Of a stretch of 64,000 nt of DNA, positions 41,097 through 50,917 are shown piece after piece. Each line of letters starts with the position of its first letter. Position 1 is the stretch's first letter. A program made the position numbers and the translations under genes. Below the pieces are notes generated by a model. That model worked only from the letters and a program-made list of their open reading frames with translations, made no database searches and was not told the DNA's origin. This DNA comes from JAYOEY01 sp038120295 (GTDB lineage: Bacteria > Pseudomonadota > Alphaproteobacteria > MPNO01 > UBA2964), in contig JAYOLL010000022.1 in assembly GCA_038120295.1 (NCBI GenBank), positions 6,064-70,063 on the forward strand, given 5' to 3'.

Positions 41097-42167
41097 GTGA
41101 AGCGAATACTGCGGACGCTTGCCATCGCACTCACCGCGCTTGCGCTGCTCTGGTCCGCGGGCTGGTATATCGTCGCGGACCGGCTGGACACAATCGTGAC
41201 GGCCTGGGTCGAGAAACGGCGCGCACAGGGCTGGACGGCGACCTATGCGGGCCTGACGCTTGAGGGTTTTCCATTCGCCTGGCGCGCCCGCATTCGCGAA
41301 CCTGTTCTCGACGCGCCAGCGGCGAAACCGCCCTTCCGCTGGTCAGGCCCGGTCATCCTGCTCGACTGGAAACCCTGGCAGGCGGAACGGATCGGGTTCG
41401 ACGCACCGGGCGCCCACCGCCTCGTCGCGACCGACCCGTCCTCGGAAACAACTGCTGCGCTTACGTCGAACCAGGCGACGGGAGAGATCGTGTTCGGCGG
41501 CCCGGACGGGCTGAAGGGTCTGAGCGCCCATATCGACGGCGCCATACTGGCGACGATCCCGGGCAGCCTCGACGCTCCCCCTGATCGGCCCGGTATACGA
41601 ATTGACAGGATCGATGCGGCCTTCGACGCCGCACCTGCGCCCCGCAAAGGCAGCGCCGACAGCAAGACGCCCAGTGCGCGGATCAATGCCTCGATCCTGG
41701 GCATGACCCTGCCGGAAAGCGTGAAATCGCCGCTGGGCCGAACAATCGGCAGTATCGCACTCGACGCAACGATTCTGGGCAGGCTCCCGAGGACCGAAAC
41801 ACGCGACGCGCTTGACGCATGGCGCAACGACGGTGGACTCGTCGAAATCGACCGGTTCCATCTCGGCTGGTCGCGGCTGGTTCTCGATGCAAGCGGCTCG
41901 TTCGCGCTCGACCGGTCGCTTCAGCCCGTCGTCAGCGCCAGCGGCACGATAAGCGGGCATCAGGAAACCCTGACCGCGCTCACAGCCAGCGGCGCTCTCA
42001 AGCCGGGCGAAGCGCTGATCGTGCGCATGGCGCTGACCTTTCTGGAAGGCGGCAAACAACGGGGCGACCGGCCCGAAATCCGCGTGTCGCTCTCGATCCA
42101 GGACGGCTGGCTCTACCTGGGGCCGGTAAAACTGCTGAAAGTGCCGCCAATCCTCTGGAACCGCTGA
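41097..42167 (+). CDS. DUF2125 family envelope protein
   Basis: 356-residue protein of the alphaproteobacterial DUF2125 family. A GTG start at 41097 is followed by a basic N-terminus and one hydrophobic helix (about 5-24, an anchor or uncleaved signal). Then comes the family signature GLTLEGFPFAWRARIREPVL, with the long beta-rich periplasmic domain resembling AsmA-like lipid-transfer repeats (for example LKGLSAHIDGAILATIPGSL). The C-terminus LYLGPVKLLKVPPILW is also conserved. Function is unknown. It ends 6 bases before the convergent RND pump gene. Confidence 0.85.
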   Translation: MKRILRTLAIALTALALLWSAGWYIVADRLDTIVTAWVEKRRAQGWTATYAGLTLEGFPFAWRARIREPVLDAPAAKPPFRWSGPVILLDWKPWQAERIGFDAPGAHRLVATDPSSETTAALTSNQATGEIVFGGPDGLKGLSAHIDGAILATIPGSLDAPPDRPGIRIDRIDAAFDAAPAPRKGSADSKTPSARINASILGMTLPESVKSPLGRTIGSIALDATILGRLPRTETRDALDAWRNDGGLVEIDRFHLGWSRLVLDASGSFALDRSLQPVVSASGTISGHQETLTALTASGALKPGEALIVRMALTFLEGGKQRGDRPEIRVSLSIQDGWLYLGPVKLLKVPPILWNR

Positions 42168-42173
42168 GAGCGC

Positions 42174-45100
42174 TCAATCCAGCTTCGCCCAGCCAAAATC
42201 GTCGAAAATCGCGTAGACCGCCGGCACCAGGAACAGCACCAGCAGGGTCGTCGCCATGAGTCCGAAGGCGAGGCTGGCGACCAGCGGGATCAGGACCTGC
42301 GCCTGCAGGCTGCCTTCCGACAGGATCGGCAACAGCCCGACGATCGTGGTGAGCGAGGTCAGCAGAATAGCGCGGAATCGCGCCCTACTGGCCTGGGGCG
42401 CGGCGGCGGCGACCGATTGTGTTTCGCCGTGATAGTGCTTGATGAAATTCACCAGCAGAATGGAATCGTTGACCACCACCCCGGCCAGCGCCACAAAACC
42501 GAGAATGCTCGGCATGGTGAAATCGAGTCCCAGCAGCAGATGCCCGATGATCGCACCGCCCAGCGCGAAGGGGATGATCGCCATCACAATGGCCGGCTCG
42601 ACCCAGTTGCGGAACTGAAAACACAGCAGCAGATAGACGCCGATCAGACCGAGCAGAAAACCGGCGACCATCGATTGCTGAGTCGTGTTGGCTTCCTTGT
42701 TCTGGCCCTGAAGAGAGACGGATACGCCGGGATAGCGCTGCTGCAATTCGGGAAAGAACTTGCCGCCCAGTGCGCCGAGAATTTCATTGGCGTTGGCGAT
42801 CTTGACGTCGACATCGCCCTGGACGGTAACCGTCCGCTGCCCGTTGACCCGGTTGATACGGGCATAGCCGCGGGAAATGTCGATATCGGCGACTGCCGAT
42901 AACGGAATCAGACTGCCGTCGGACTGCGAGATCGTGAAATTGTCGATATCGGCGAGGCTGTCCTTGTCGCGCGGGTCGATCCGGACGTCGATCTCGTAGG
43001 CTTCCGCGCCACGCTGGATTTCGCTCACTTTCGTACCGAAATAGGCCGCGCGAAGCTGGTCGGCGATCTGCCTCACATCGACACCGAGCGTGGCGGCCCC
43101 TTCCTTCAGGCGAATGCGAAGCTCCGGCTTGCCCGGCCTGAGATCGTCGGTCAGGTTCGAAGTGCCGCGATAGCGCGCCAGTTCCGCGACAAGATCGAGC
43201 GATGCCGCCTTGAGCGTCTTCAGATTGTCCCCGGTCAGGCGGATATCGAAGGCGAGTCCGGCGGGGCCCTGCTGCGCCTCGGCGAACTTGACTGAAATGA
43301 CATCCGCCATGTCCCCGGTTTCCTCACGCCAAAGCGCGATCACGTCGTCGATCCGGCTGTTCCGAATTTCGGAGTTAAGAAGATCGACCGTAACCGTCGC
43401 CACGTGCGCACCGGTTTCGTTCGCAGTGGAATTCTGGTTGAACCGCGTCAGTACCTTCTGCACCAGCATCCGGCCATCGGGCTGCTGCGGACTGAGCCTT
43501 TTATTGACGCGCTCGAGGGCCTTAGTAACGCGGTCGACCACCCGTTCCGTCCGTGCGAGCGGCGTACCTTGCGGCAACAGCACCCGCGCCTCCATCACGT
43601 TGCCGTCGAGTTCGGGAAAGGCAGCGAATTTCAGCCAGCCGCCAGCGATGGTGGCGAGCGTCAGCAGCATCGCGCCGATTGCAATACCGACCGTCATATA
43701 GCGCCACGACACCGCCGCGTCGGCCAGCGGCCCGACCCACCGGTCGCGCATCGTCGCAACAAGGCGATCGACCCAGAGCTGAACTCGTCCCTGTTTTTCT
43801 TCGCTTGCCAGCGTGTGCACCAGATGGTTGGGCAGAACCAGAAAAGCCTCGATCAGCGAGATCACCAGGACGAACAGCATCACCACCGGCACGACGCGCA
43901 GAATCTGGCCGATATCGCCCTTGAGAAACGCGAGCGAGCCGAAAATGCAGGTCGTCGTGGCAAAGGATGCGAACACGCTGGGAAACACCTGCCGCGCGCC
44001 CTCGATCGCGGCGTCGAGAGGCTCAAGCCCCTGAGCGCGCTTCGTCGCAACGTTCTCGGCGATCACGATGGCGTCGTCCATCAGCAACCCGATCACGATC
44101 AGCAGCCCGACCATGGTCAGCATGTTTACCGTGTAACCGACCGACACCATCAGGACGAGCGCACCGAGAAACGACACGGGGAGTCCGGCGGCGACCCAGA
44201 AGGAATAGCGGAAACCGAAAAACAGCCAGAGCACGAGCAGCACCAGCGCCAGCCCCTGCCCGCCGTTCCTGAGCAGAAGGTTCAGCCTGTCGCGAACGAT
44301 AGACGAGATATCCTTCGTCACCGCCAGCCCGATGCCGGGCGGCGCGGTCGCGCGCTCCTGTTCGAGGAACGCCGTCACCGCATCGATAACGGTCAGTGTG
44401 TCGTCCGCTTCCGTTTTGGAGACCTCCAGCAGGGCGGCAGGCTTGCCGTTAAACAGAACCTTCGCCTCGTCAAGCTCGAACCGGTCGGTGATCCTCGCAA
44501 TTTCGCCTAGCCGGATCTGGCCGCCGCCTTCCGCCGCCACGACGATAACGTCGCGGAAATCGTCGGGCGTCCTGCGCTCGTCAGCGACGCGGATCAGCAG
44601 ATCCTGATCACGCGTCTGCAGGCTGCCGGAAGGCAAATCCAGGCTCTGGCGTTCGATGGCGCGAGCAACGTCGGAGATGCTGATCCCGTACTGGCGGATC
44701 GCGGCATCGGGTATTTCGATCCGGATCTGATGATCGGAAAATCCCTGAATCTCGATCTTGGGAATACCGCCGAAGCGGAGCGCCCGGTCCTTGAGCGCCT
44801 CGGCGTAGGCCTTGAGGTTCGGTTGGTCCTTCGGGCCGGTCAACACGATGGAGGCGACGAAATCGGTACGGCCCAGCTGCTTCACCACGGGGTCTTCGGC
44901 CTGGTCCGGGAATTCGGTAATCGCGTCGATTTCGGTACGTACATCGGTGGTAAACCGGTCGAATGTCGCGCCTTCCGCCATTTCGACAACGGCGCGGGCG
45001 CGCCCCTCATGCGCCTCGCACGTCACCTCATCAACATTGTCGATCCCGTCGACCGCGTCCTCGATCCGCTGACAGATCGCTTCTTCCACGTCCTCGGCGC

Positions 45101-45257
45101 GCATGCCGGGGTTGAGCACCTGGATTTCGACCTTGTTGGGTTCGATCCGGGGAAAAGTCTCACGATGCAGACCGGGTGCGGCGAACAGCCCGCCGACGAT
45201 AAAGGCGAACATCAGGATATTGGCGGCCGTAGGGTGGCGCGCGAAATAGGAAATCAT
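42174..45257 (-). CDS. RND efflux transporter permease (AcrB/HAE1-like)
   Basis: 1027-residue inner-membrane pump subunit with the usual 12 helices and two large periplasmic loops. It starts with TM1 (HPTAANILMFAFIVGGLF). The TM4 acidic pair is present in GLLMDDAIVIAEN, and the second half has GFVALAGVVVNDSILLVNF. Features such as RETFPRIEPNKVEIQVLNPG and DAVDGIDNVDEVTC place it with the heavy-metal/hydrophobe RND group common beside a MacA/AcrA-like adaptor. It is coupled to the adaptor gene upstream (ATGA at 45254-45257). No outer-membrane TolC-like gene is adjacent. Substrate unknown. Confidence 0.92.
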   Translation of the reverse strand: MISYFARHPTAANILMFAFIVGGLFAAPGLHRETFPRIEPNKVEIQVLNPGMRAEDVEEAICQRIEDAVDGIDNVDEVTCEAHEGRARAVVEMAEGATFDRFTTDVRTEIDAITEFPDQAEDPVVKQLGRTDFVASIVLTGPKDQPNLKAYAEALKDRALRFGGIPKIEIQGFSDHQIRIEIPDAAIRQYGISISDVARAIERQSLDLPSGSLQTRDQDLLIRVADERRTPDDFRDVIVVAAEGGGQIRLGEIARITDRFELDEAKVLFNGKPAALLEVSKTEADDTLTVIDAVTAFLEQERATAPPGIGLAVTKDISSIVRDRLNLLLRNGGQGLALVLLVLWLFFGFRYSFWVAAGLPVSFLGALVLMVSVGYTVNMLTMVGLLIVIGLLMDDAIVIAENVATKRAQGLEPLDAAIEGARQVFPSVFASFATTTCIFGSLAFLKGDIGQILRVVPVVMLFVLVISLIEAFLVLPNHLVHTLASEEKQGRVQLWVDRLVATMRDRWVGPLADAAVSWRYMTVGIAIGAMLLTLATIAGGWLKFAAFPELDGNVMEARVLLPQGTPLARTERVVDRVTKALERVNKRLSPQQPDGRMLVQKVLTRFNQNSTANETGAHVATVTVDLLNSEIRNSRIDDVIALWREETGDMADVISVKFAEAQQGPAGLAFDIRLTGDNLKTLKAASLDLVAELARYRGTSNLTDDLRPGKPELRIRLKEGAATLGVDVRQIADQLRAAYFGTKVSEIQRGAEAYEIDVRIDPRDKDSLADIDNFTISQSDGSLIPLSAVADIDISRGYARINRVNGQRTVTVQGDVDVKIANANEILGALGGKFFPELQQRYPGVSVSLQGQNKEANTTQQSMVAGFLLGLIGVYLLLCFQFRNWVEPAIVMAIIPFALGGAIIGHLLLGLDFTMPSILGFVALAGVVVNDSILLVNFIKHYHGETQSVAAAAPQASRARFRAILLTSLTTIVGLLPILSEGSLQAQVLIPLVASLAFGLMATTLLVLFLVPAVYAIFDDFGWAKLD

Positions 45258-46615
45258 CTGGGAGAAACCCGGCCGGCGGCCTGGGCCTTAAGTCCGGCAA
45301 CCGCGTCAGGGTCGTCTTCCGGCTTCAGGAGCATCCCGGGCACGGCGGGCACAAGGTCTGAGACCACGACGCGGTCGCCGGCCGAGAGTCCCTTTTCGAC
45401 AACGGCGAAATCGTCCTGGTAGAGAGACACCGAGACGGGCCGAATATTCAGCCTGTTCCCGCCATCCGCAATATAGACCGAGCCGCCGTGCAGCGCGGCG
45501 CGCGGGACAACGATGGTTCCCGTCCGCGACGGCGTCCTGATCTCGATCTCAACGAACATGCCCTTGGTCAGCGGCGGCTGTTCGCCCGGCACCGCCTTCG
45601 CATAGGCGCCGTCAACCGCAACGATGGCGCCAATGGTCCGGGTCTTGGGATCGACCGTGTCGCTGACGCGGGCGAAGCGCGCCGGCCATTCGATGACGTC
45701 GTTTCCGGTTCTAAGGCGCACCGTCGCCGAAAACCCGAACGACCGGATTGCCGCGGAGAAGGATTGCGGCGTAAAGCCACCGGACAGGCCATCCGGCGTG
45801 CTCGCCCGAATCATCGCACGGAACTGGGCGATGGGCATCTGGGCCTCAACCTCGGCGACGTCGAGGCTGTCGCCGGTCGCCAGGGCGCCGCCAACCTGGA
45901 CAAACTGCTTCTCCTCGACAGAGACGGAGGCGATCCGGGCATCGAACGGCAGCGTGATCCGCGTCCGTTCGAGATTGAGCTGCGCGGAGGCGAGCTGGCT
46001 GTCATAGACCGCAATCTGCTCCTGCTGGACGGCGCGTTGCGTCGGCAGCAGGCGTAGCGTGTTCTTCAGATCCTGCACCTTCTTGCGCTGGGCCAGCATT
46101 TCGCGCTGCTCCAGCTCCAGCGCCGCCCGGGCGACCGTGCCGCGTTTCAGCAGGTTCCGTTTGCGGGAAAGTTCGGAGTTGCGCAAATCGAGTCCGCGCT
46201 GCTCGATGGCGAGCAGATCGGTCGTGTTCTTTTCAGTAACTTCCAGCTCGGCGAGCTTCGCCTCCGCCGAGCGAATATTTGCCTGGGCCTGCCGGATCGC
46301 GAGCTGGAAATCGTCGGGCGCGATGCGGACAATTTCCGTCCCGGCTGGCAGGATCGCGCCCTTTTTCAGATCGGGATGAACATGGACCACCTCGCCGCCG
46401 ACCTGCGCGGTGGCGTTCCATACCTTGCCGGGATAGACGCTGCCGAACCCGACCACGCGCGGCACGAATTCAGTCGGCTCAATCGTGATGGCGCGTACGC
46501 TCCTCGCCGCCTCCGCTGCGGGTCTCTGTTCGGGCCCTTCGCGGCCGCTCGCCATATACCAAAGGACGGCCGCTCCGATCAGGATGGGCGGCAGAATAAG
46601 GAATTTCCTGACCAT
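45254..46615 (-). CDS. RND efflux periplasmic adaptor subunit
   Basis: 453-residue membrane fusion protein. An N-terminal anchor (FLILPPILIGAAVLWYMASG) precedes a lipoyl-like half motif (AQVGGEVVHVHPDLKKGAIL). A long coiled-coil hairpin (about 100-215) follows, with many Glu, Gln and Arg, then the second lipoyl half (RTRITLPFDARIASVSVEEK), a beta-barrel domain and the membrane-proximal domain (IVVPRAALHGGSVYIADGGN). It links the RND pump encoded next to it with an outer-membrane channel. The gene is first in the two-gene operon, with its promoter expected between it and tyrA's 3' end (46616-46673). Confidence 0.9.
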   Translation of the reverse strand: MVRKFLILPPILIGAAVLWYMASGREGPEQRPAAEAARSVRAITIEPTEFVPRVVGFGSVYPGKVWNATAQVGGEVVHVHPDLKKGAILPAGTEIVRIAPDDFQLAIRQAQANIRSAEAKLAELEVTEKNTTDLLAIEQRGLDLRNSELSRKRNLLKRGTVARAALELEQREMLAQRKKVQDLKNTLRLLPTQRAVQQEQIAVYDSQLASAQLNLERTRITLPFDARIASVSVEEKQFVQVGGALATGDSLDVAEVEAQMPIAQFRAMIRASTPDGLSGGFTPQSFSAAIRSFGFSATVRLRTGNDVIEWPARFARVSDTVDPKTRTIGAIVAVDGAYAKAVPGEQPPLTKGMFVEIEIRTPSRTGTIVVPRAALHGGSVYIADGGNRLNIRPVSVSLYQDDFAVVEKGLSAGDRVVVSDLVPAVPGMLLKPEDDPDAVAGLKAQAAGRVSPR

Positions 46616-46673
46616 CGGTCTCTCCGGCTGATCTTGCGCCCGCTATCCTATCGCAGCGCGCCGGAAACGCCTA

Positions 46674-47594
46674 TCAGCTCCCCGCGTCGCCAGGGTTCCG
46701 GGGCGGTATGTGCTGCCCCGCCTCGACCACGGAGCGGCGGATCTCCCGGGTTCGCGCAAACGCCGACTGAAGGCTTTCGCCGTCGCCATCGCGAATCGCA
46801 CGCTGCAGACCGCTGAGGTCTTCGTTCAGACGACCGAGCATTTCGAGGACGGCGTCCTTGTTGGTGAGGAAAATATCCCGCCACATGACGGGGTCCGACG
46901 CCGCGATTCGGGTGAAATCGCGAAATCCGCTGGCGGCGAACTTGATGACCTCGGAGCGGATTCGCTCCTCGAGATCGGTCGCAGTTCCGACAATGGTGTA
47001 GGCGATCAGATGGGGCACATGCGACGTGATCGCCAAAACCCGGTCGTGATGCTCGGCGTCCATGGTCTCGATCATGCTGCCTGTCTGGCGCCACAGCGCG
47101 GCGATCTTTTCGACCGCCGCTGCGTCGGTTCCGTCTTCAGGCGTCAGTATGGTCCAACGGTCTACGAACAGGGTCTCGAAGCCGGATTCAGGTCCAGAAT
47201 TCTCGGTACCGGCGATCGGGTGCGCCGGCACCAGATGCACATTGTCAGGCAAATGCGGCGCAATAGATTCAATCGCCGATTTCTTTACCGATCCGACGTC
47301 GCTGACGATCGCGCCGGGCGACAGAACGGGGCCAATCGCCCGCGCAAGCGTTTCGTAAGCACCGACGGGCGTGCAAAGGATAACCAGATCCGCGCCCGTA
47401 GCGGCTTCCGCAGCGTCTTCTGTCACGCTGTCGGCTAGATCGAGCCGTAAAATCGCGTCGCGCGTTTCCTGCCGCCGGGCGCAACCGACGATTTCGTCAG
47501 CCAGACCGTCGCGGCGCACTACGCGGGCGAGCGAGGAGCCGATCAGCCCCACGCCGATCAGCGCGATCCGTTTGAAGTGCGGTTTATCGGTCAT
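46674..47594 (-). CDS. tyrA: prephenate/arogenate dehydrogenase
   Basis: 306-residue TyrA-family enzyme for tyrosine synthesis. The Rossmann motif is ALIGVGLIGSSLARVV (11-26), followed by VILCTPVGAYETLA, SDVGSVKKSAIESI and HPIAGTENSGPESG with the catalytic His. The C-terminal helical dimerisation domain carries DHDRV-like AEHHDRVLAITSHVPHLIAY and FRDFTRIAASDPVMWRDI. There is no ACT or REC extension, so it is of the cyclohexadienyl dehydrogenase type common in alphaproteobacteria. The start ATG overlaps the hisC stop (ATGA at 47591-47594), making it the third gene of the CM-hisC-tyrA operon. Confidence 0.94.
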   Translation of the reverse strand: MTDKPHFKRIALIGVGLIGSSLARVVRRDGLADEIVGCARRQETRDAILRLDLADSVTEDAAEAATGADLVILCTPVGAYETLARAIGPVLSPGAIVSDVGSVKKSAIESIAPHLPDNVHLVPAHPIAGTENSGPESGFETLFVDRWTILTPEDGTDAAAVEKIAALWRQTGSMIETMDAEHHDRVLAITSHVPHLIAYTIVGTATDLEERIRSEVIKFAASGFRDFTRIAASDPVMWRDIFLTNKDAVLEMLGRLNEDLSGLQRAIRDGDGESLQSAFARTREIRRSVVEAGQHIPPRNPGDAGS

Positions 47595-48682
47595 GATGCC
47601 AGAAAGTCGCGGGCAATCTCTACGGCACGCTTCAACTCGTCCTCTTTTCCAATGGTAAAGCGCAGGCAGCCGGGAAGCCCGTACCCGCCGGTTTCGCGGG
47701 GGATCACCCCCTGTTCCATATAGTATTCCATCGCCGCTGACGCATTCTTCATCGGGTCGTCGGGAAATTTGACGAGCACGAAATTCGCCGCTGACGGGTA
47801 GACATGAAGCCCCAGCGCCTCCATCTGCGCCGCGAACCATGGCAGCCAGACCGAATTGTGATCCCGCGACCGGGCGATATGGGCCCGGTCCTGAACCGCA
47901 GCCACGCCGGCCTTCTGCGCCGCCGTCGATATATTGAACGGGCCGCGCAGCCGGTTGAGCACGTCGGCAATGGCGGGCGGGCAATAGGCCCAGCCGATAC
48001 GAAGCGCCGCCAGCCCGTATATTTTCGAGAAGGTTCGGGTCATGACCGTGTTGTCGGTCCCGTCCACCAGCTCGACGCCGACCGAATAGTCGTTTTTCTG
48101 CACATATTCGGCATAGGCTGCGTCGATAACCAGAACCGTCTGCGCCGGCAGGCCTTCGCGCAAACGACGCATCTCGTCGGCGGGAATGTAGCTGCCCGTC
48201 GGATTGTTCGGATTGGCGATGAAAACGATTTTCGTCCGGTCGGTCACCCGGTCGAGAACCGCATCGACGTCGAAGATCAGATCGCTCTCGGGCGCGGTCA
48301 CCAGGGTAGCGCCGACGCAATGGGTCACGATGGGGTAGACGTTAAAACCGTGCTCGCTCATAACGATTTCGTCGCCGGGCCCTGCATAGCCGCGCGCGAT
48401 ATTGTAGAGGAGCTCGTCGGAGCCGGCGCCCGCCACGATGCGCGCGGGATCGAGTCCATACGCCTCTCCGATCGCCATACGGAGGTCGGTCGCATCGCCA
48501 TCGGGATAGCGGTGCAGCCTGCCGCCTGACTTGTGAAACGCATCTATCGCGCGCGGGCTGGGGCCGAGCGGACTTTCATTGGCGGAAATCTTGACCGGTT
48601 CGGCGCTGCCCGGCGCCGCGGACTTTCCGGGAACATAGGGCTTGAGCTCCATGATCCCCGGGCGAGGGACGGGTACGCTCAT
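47591..48682 (-). CDS. hisC: histidinol-phosphate/aromatic aminotransferase
   Basis: 363-residue PLP aminotransferase of the HisC family. The start GIMELKPYVPGK and ISANESPLGPSPRAID are typical, the PLP lysine is in TRTFSKIYGLAALRIGW, and FIANPNNPTGSYIP binds the cofactor ring. Sandwiched between chorismate mutase and TyrA with overlapping codons on both sides, it probably serves aromatic transamination (phenylpyruvate or 4-hydroxyphenylpyruvate, or prephenate) at least as much as histidine synthesis; many alphaproteobacteria have such an aromatic HisC paralogue. Symbol given by family, role by context. Confidence 0.92.
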   Translation of the reverse strand: MSVPVPRPGIMELKPYVPGKSAAPGSAEPVKISANESPLGPSPRAIDAFHKSGGRLHRYPDGDATDLRMAIGEAYGLDPARIVAGAGSDELLYNIARGYAGPGDEIVMSEHGFNVYPIVTHCVGATLVTAPESDLIFDVDAVLDRVTDRTKIVFIANPNNPTGSYIPADEMRRLREGLPAQTVLVIDAAYAEYVQKNDYSVGVELVDGTDNTVMTRTFSKIYGLAALRIGWAYCPPAIADVLNRLRGPFNISTAAQKAGVAAVQDRAHIARSRDHNSVWLPWFAAQMEALGLHVYPSAANFVLVKFPDDPMKNASAAMEYYMEQGVIPRETGGYGLPGCLRFTIGKEDELKRAVEIARDFLAS

Positions 48683-49563
48683 CTGCCGCCGTCCCGCTTC
48701 GAGCCATCCCAGCCGATCCCGGGAGGGACAGCATACCCGCCAACGATACGGGCGGCTTCAATGATCTCCTCGTCCTCGACGAGCGCCGCCAGAGCGGCGT
48801 GATTCTCTGCGTAATAACCTTCGATCTCCACGAGATAGCGCACGCGCCCGTCCAGCGTGACCGCGCCACCGGCCTCGACGATCATCCGGTGAGTCAATCC
48901 GCTTTTCCCGAGCGCTGCGGTCAGCCGGCTGCGGCTCAGGGCCTCAGCGCACTCGATCGACAGGAAGCTACGGTCTTCGCCCGATTCGTCGAACGGCCCG
49001 GTCGCGACGACGAACGCCTCCCGGTCACCCGAACGACTGTTGCCTCCGGGAATCAGCGGCAAAGCACCGGAAACCCTTACCTGCGTCCCCCCGACACCCA
49101 GCAGGGGCCACCAGGGTTGCTCCTCACCGCCATGGGGCACGGGGACAACACCGGCCTGGGCCGTGCCCTCAGCGACCGCCTGCACCACACCGCGAGGCGT
49201 TGCATGACGTCGCATCGGAATACCGGATCCGAAATGATCGCGCGCCATATCCCAGTAAGCGCCCTCCTCGCCTTCCCAGACGGCAACCGCGAACGGACCC
49301 TGGAGAGAGACGAAGGCGGACATCATTTCCCGCCACATGCGAACGATCACGCCATGCGGCAACACGCCCTGATGACGGGCCAAAAGCCGCCGCAGAATCC
49401 GCGCTTCGCGTTCGGGGCGGAAAAACACCGGATCGGTGCCGCCTTTCGCATCCCGGATCCGGGCAACGAGATCGGCCCGTTGCATGATCAGATCGTGCAG
49501 CGCGTCGTCGATTTCGTCGATTCGACCGCGCAGATCGGACAGGCTGTCGTCCGTGTTCGTCAT
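48679..49563 (-). CDS. chorismate mutase with shortened PDT-like and ACT-like domains
   Basis: 294-residue protein with three parts. Residues about 8-85 are an AroQ-type chorismate mutase (LRGRIDEIDDALHDLIMQRA, FFRPEREARILRRL). Residues about 90-190 resemble part of a prephenate dehydratase (periplasmic-binding-like) domain, beginning GPFAVAVWEGEEGAYWDMA, but are only about 100 long instead of about 180, with no T-R-F catalytic motif. Residues about 200-285 look like an ACT domain (RYLVEIEGYYAENHAALAAL to RIVGGYAVPP). The arrangement mimics the E. coli P-protein but with a reduced middle. It probably supplies prephenate for the HisC-TyrA steps of its operon; the stop overlaps hisC. It is divergent from metX. 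Confidence 0.82.
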   Translation of the reverse strand: MTNTDDSLSDLRGRIDEIDDALHDLIMQRADLVARIRDAKGGTDPVFFRPEREARILRRLLARHQGVLPHGVIVRMWREMMSAFVSLQGPFAVAVWEGEEGAYWDMARDHFGSGIPMRRHATPRGVVQAVAEGTAQAGVVPVPHGGEEQPWWPLLGVGGTQVRVSGALPLIPGGNSRSGDREAFVVATGPFDESGEDRSFLSIECAEALSRSRLTAALGKSGLTHRMIVEAGGAVTLDGRVRYLVEIEGYYAENHAALAALVEDEEIIEAARIVGGYAVPPGIGWDGSKRDGGR

Positions 49564-49750
49564 TCGGGGGTCGTCATTCTGGCCTCGTCAAACGCCGGAT
49601 AGAGGCACCTCGCCTGAGGACAGCCAATACCGGGCCGCGCGTTTATAGCGCGAGCCGCCGTCAACCAAAAGCGAAGAAAACATTGATAAATTCGCCGGAG
49701 CGACATAGCTATCTTGTTCAATTAAGGAATTTTTTCGGGAACCGCTTGGA

Positions 49751-50917
49751 ATGGCGACATCCGGCCTGTCACTGAGCCAGATTGCGAACGGCGAGCTTCC
49801 GTGCCACCGGATGGAACTTGGCGCGCCGGAAAAGCTGCGCCTCGACAGTGGAATTGAATTCGGCCCGTTTACCATCGCCTATCAGACCTACGGCCTACTG
49901 AACGAGGACAAATCCAACGCGATCCTGATCTGCCACGCGCTGACAGGCGATCAGTTCGCCGCCGACCCGCACCCCGTCACCGGCAAGCCGGGCTGGTGGG
50001 ATCTGATGGTCGGGCCCGGCAAGGTTATCGATACGAACCGCTATTACGTGATCTGCACGAACGTTCTCGGCGGCTGCATGGGCACGACCGGACCGAGTTC
50101 GATCGATCCGGAAACGGGCGAGCCGTACGGGTTGCGCTTCCCGGTCCTCACCATCGCCGACATGGTCCGCGCCCAGAAAATGCTGATCGATGCGCTGGGA
50201 ATCGATCAGCTGTTCAGCGTGATCGGCGGATCCATGGGCGGCATGCAGGTACTGGAATGGGCGTCACGGCATGGAGACCGCCTGTTCAGCGCGGTCCCGA
50301 TCGCCGGCGCGGCGCGTCATTCAGCGCAGAATATCGCCTTCCATGAGGTCGGGCGGCAGGCCATCACCGCAGACCCGGACTGGTGCCAGGGCAATTACGC
50401 CAAGGAAGGCAAACGCCCTCGGCGCGGCCTTGCTGTCGCCCGGATGGAAGCGCATATCACCTATCTGTCGGAAGCAGCGCTCCATCGCAAGTTCGGCCGC
50501 CGCCTGCAGGACCGACACGCGGTAACCTACGGTTTCGATGCCGATTTCGAGGTTGAATCCTATCTGCGCCATCAGGGCAGCACCTTTGTCGACCGGTTTG
50601 ACGCCAATTCCTACCTCTATATCACCCGCGCGATGGATTATTTCGACATGGCCGCGGAGCATGACGGCGTCCTTGCAGGCGCTTTCCGCGATACCGATGT
50701 GCGGTTCTGCGTCGTCTCGTTTTCGTCGGACTGGCTCTACCCCACCGCCGAAAGCCGCACCGTCGTACACGCGCTCAACGCGGTGGCGGCCAATGTCAGC
50801 TTTATCGAGATCCAGACGGACAAGGGGCACGATGCGTTCCTCCTGGACGAGCCGGAACTTCACCGGACTCTGCGCGGTTTCCTCGACGGCACGGCGCGGC
50901 GGCGAGGGCTGATCTGA
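49751..50917 (+). CDS. metX: homoserine O-acyltransferase
   Basis: 388-residue alpha/beta-hydrolase-fold acyltransferase of methionine synthesis. The nucleophile is Ser161 in IGGSMGGMQVLEW. The acid lies in SFSSDWLYPTAES and the His in DKGHDAFLLDEPE. ICHALTGDQFAADPHPVTGK and GTTGPSSIDP are family hallmarks. It activates homoserine with acetyl-CoA, though some MetX enzymes use succinyl-CoA, so the acyl donor is not certain. The gene overlaps metW (TGATG). The 187-base upstream region, shared with the divergent chorismate mutase gene, holds a weak promoter-like pair TTGATA (49683) and TAGCTA (49706) 17 bases apart. I looked for a SAM-II riboswitch and could not see one. Confidence 0.94.
   Translation: MATSGLSLSQIANGELPCHRMELGAPEKLRLDSGIEFGPFTIAYQTYGLLNEDKSNAILICHALTGDQFAADPHPVTGKPGWWDLMVGPGKVIDTNRYYVICTNVLGGCMGTTGPSSIDPETGEPYGLRFPVLTIADMVRAQKMLIDALGIDQLFSVIGGSMGGMQVLEWASRHGDRLFSAVPIAGAARHSAQNIAFHEVGRQAITADPDWCQGNYAKEGKRPRRGLAVARMEAHITYLSEAALHRKFGRRLQDRHAVTYGFDADFEVESYLRHQGSTFVDRFDANSYLYITRAMDYFDMAAEHDGVLAGAFRDTDVRFCVVSFSSDWLYPTAESRTVVHALNAVAANVSFIEIQTDKGHDAFLLDEPELHRTLRGFLDGTARRRGLI

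Noticed and set aside
49564..49750. Possible SAM-II or SAM/SAH riboswitch before metX
   Set aside because: I compared the region with the conserved SAM-II core from memory and did not find the pseudoknot elements; a covariance-model search would be decisive.
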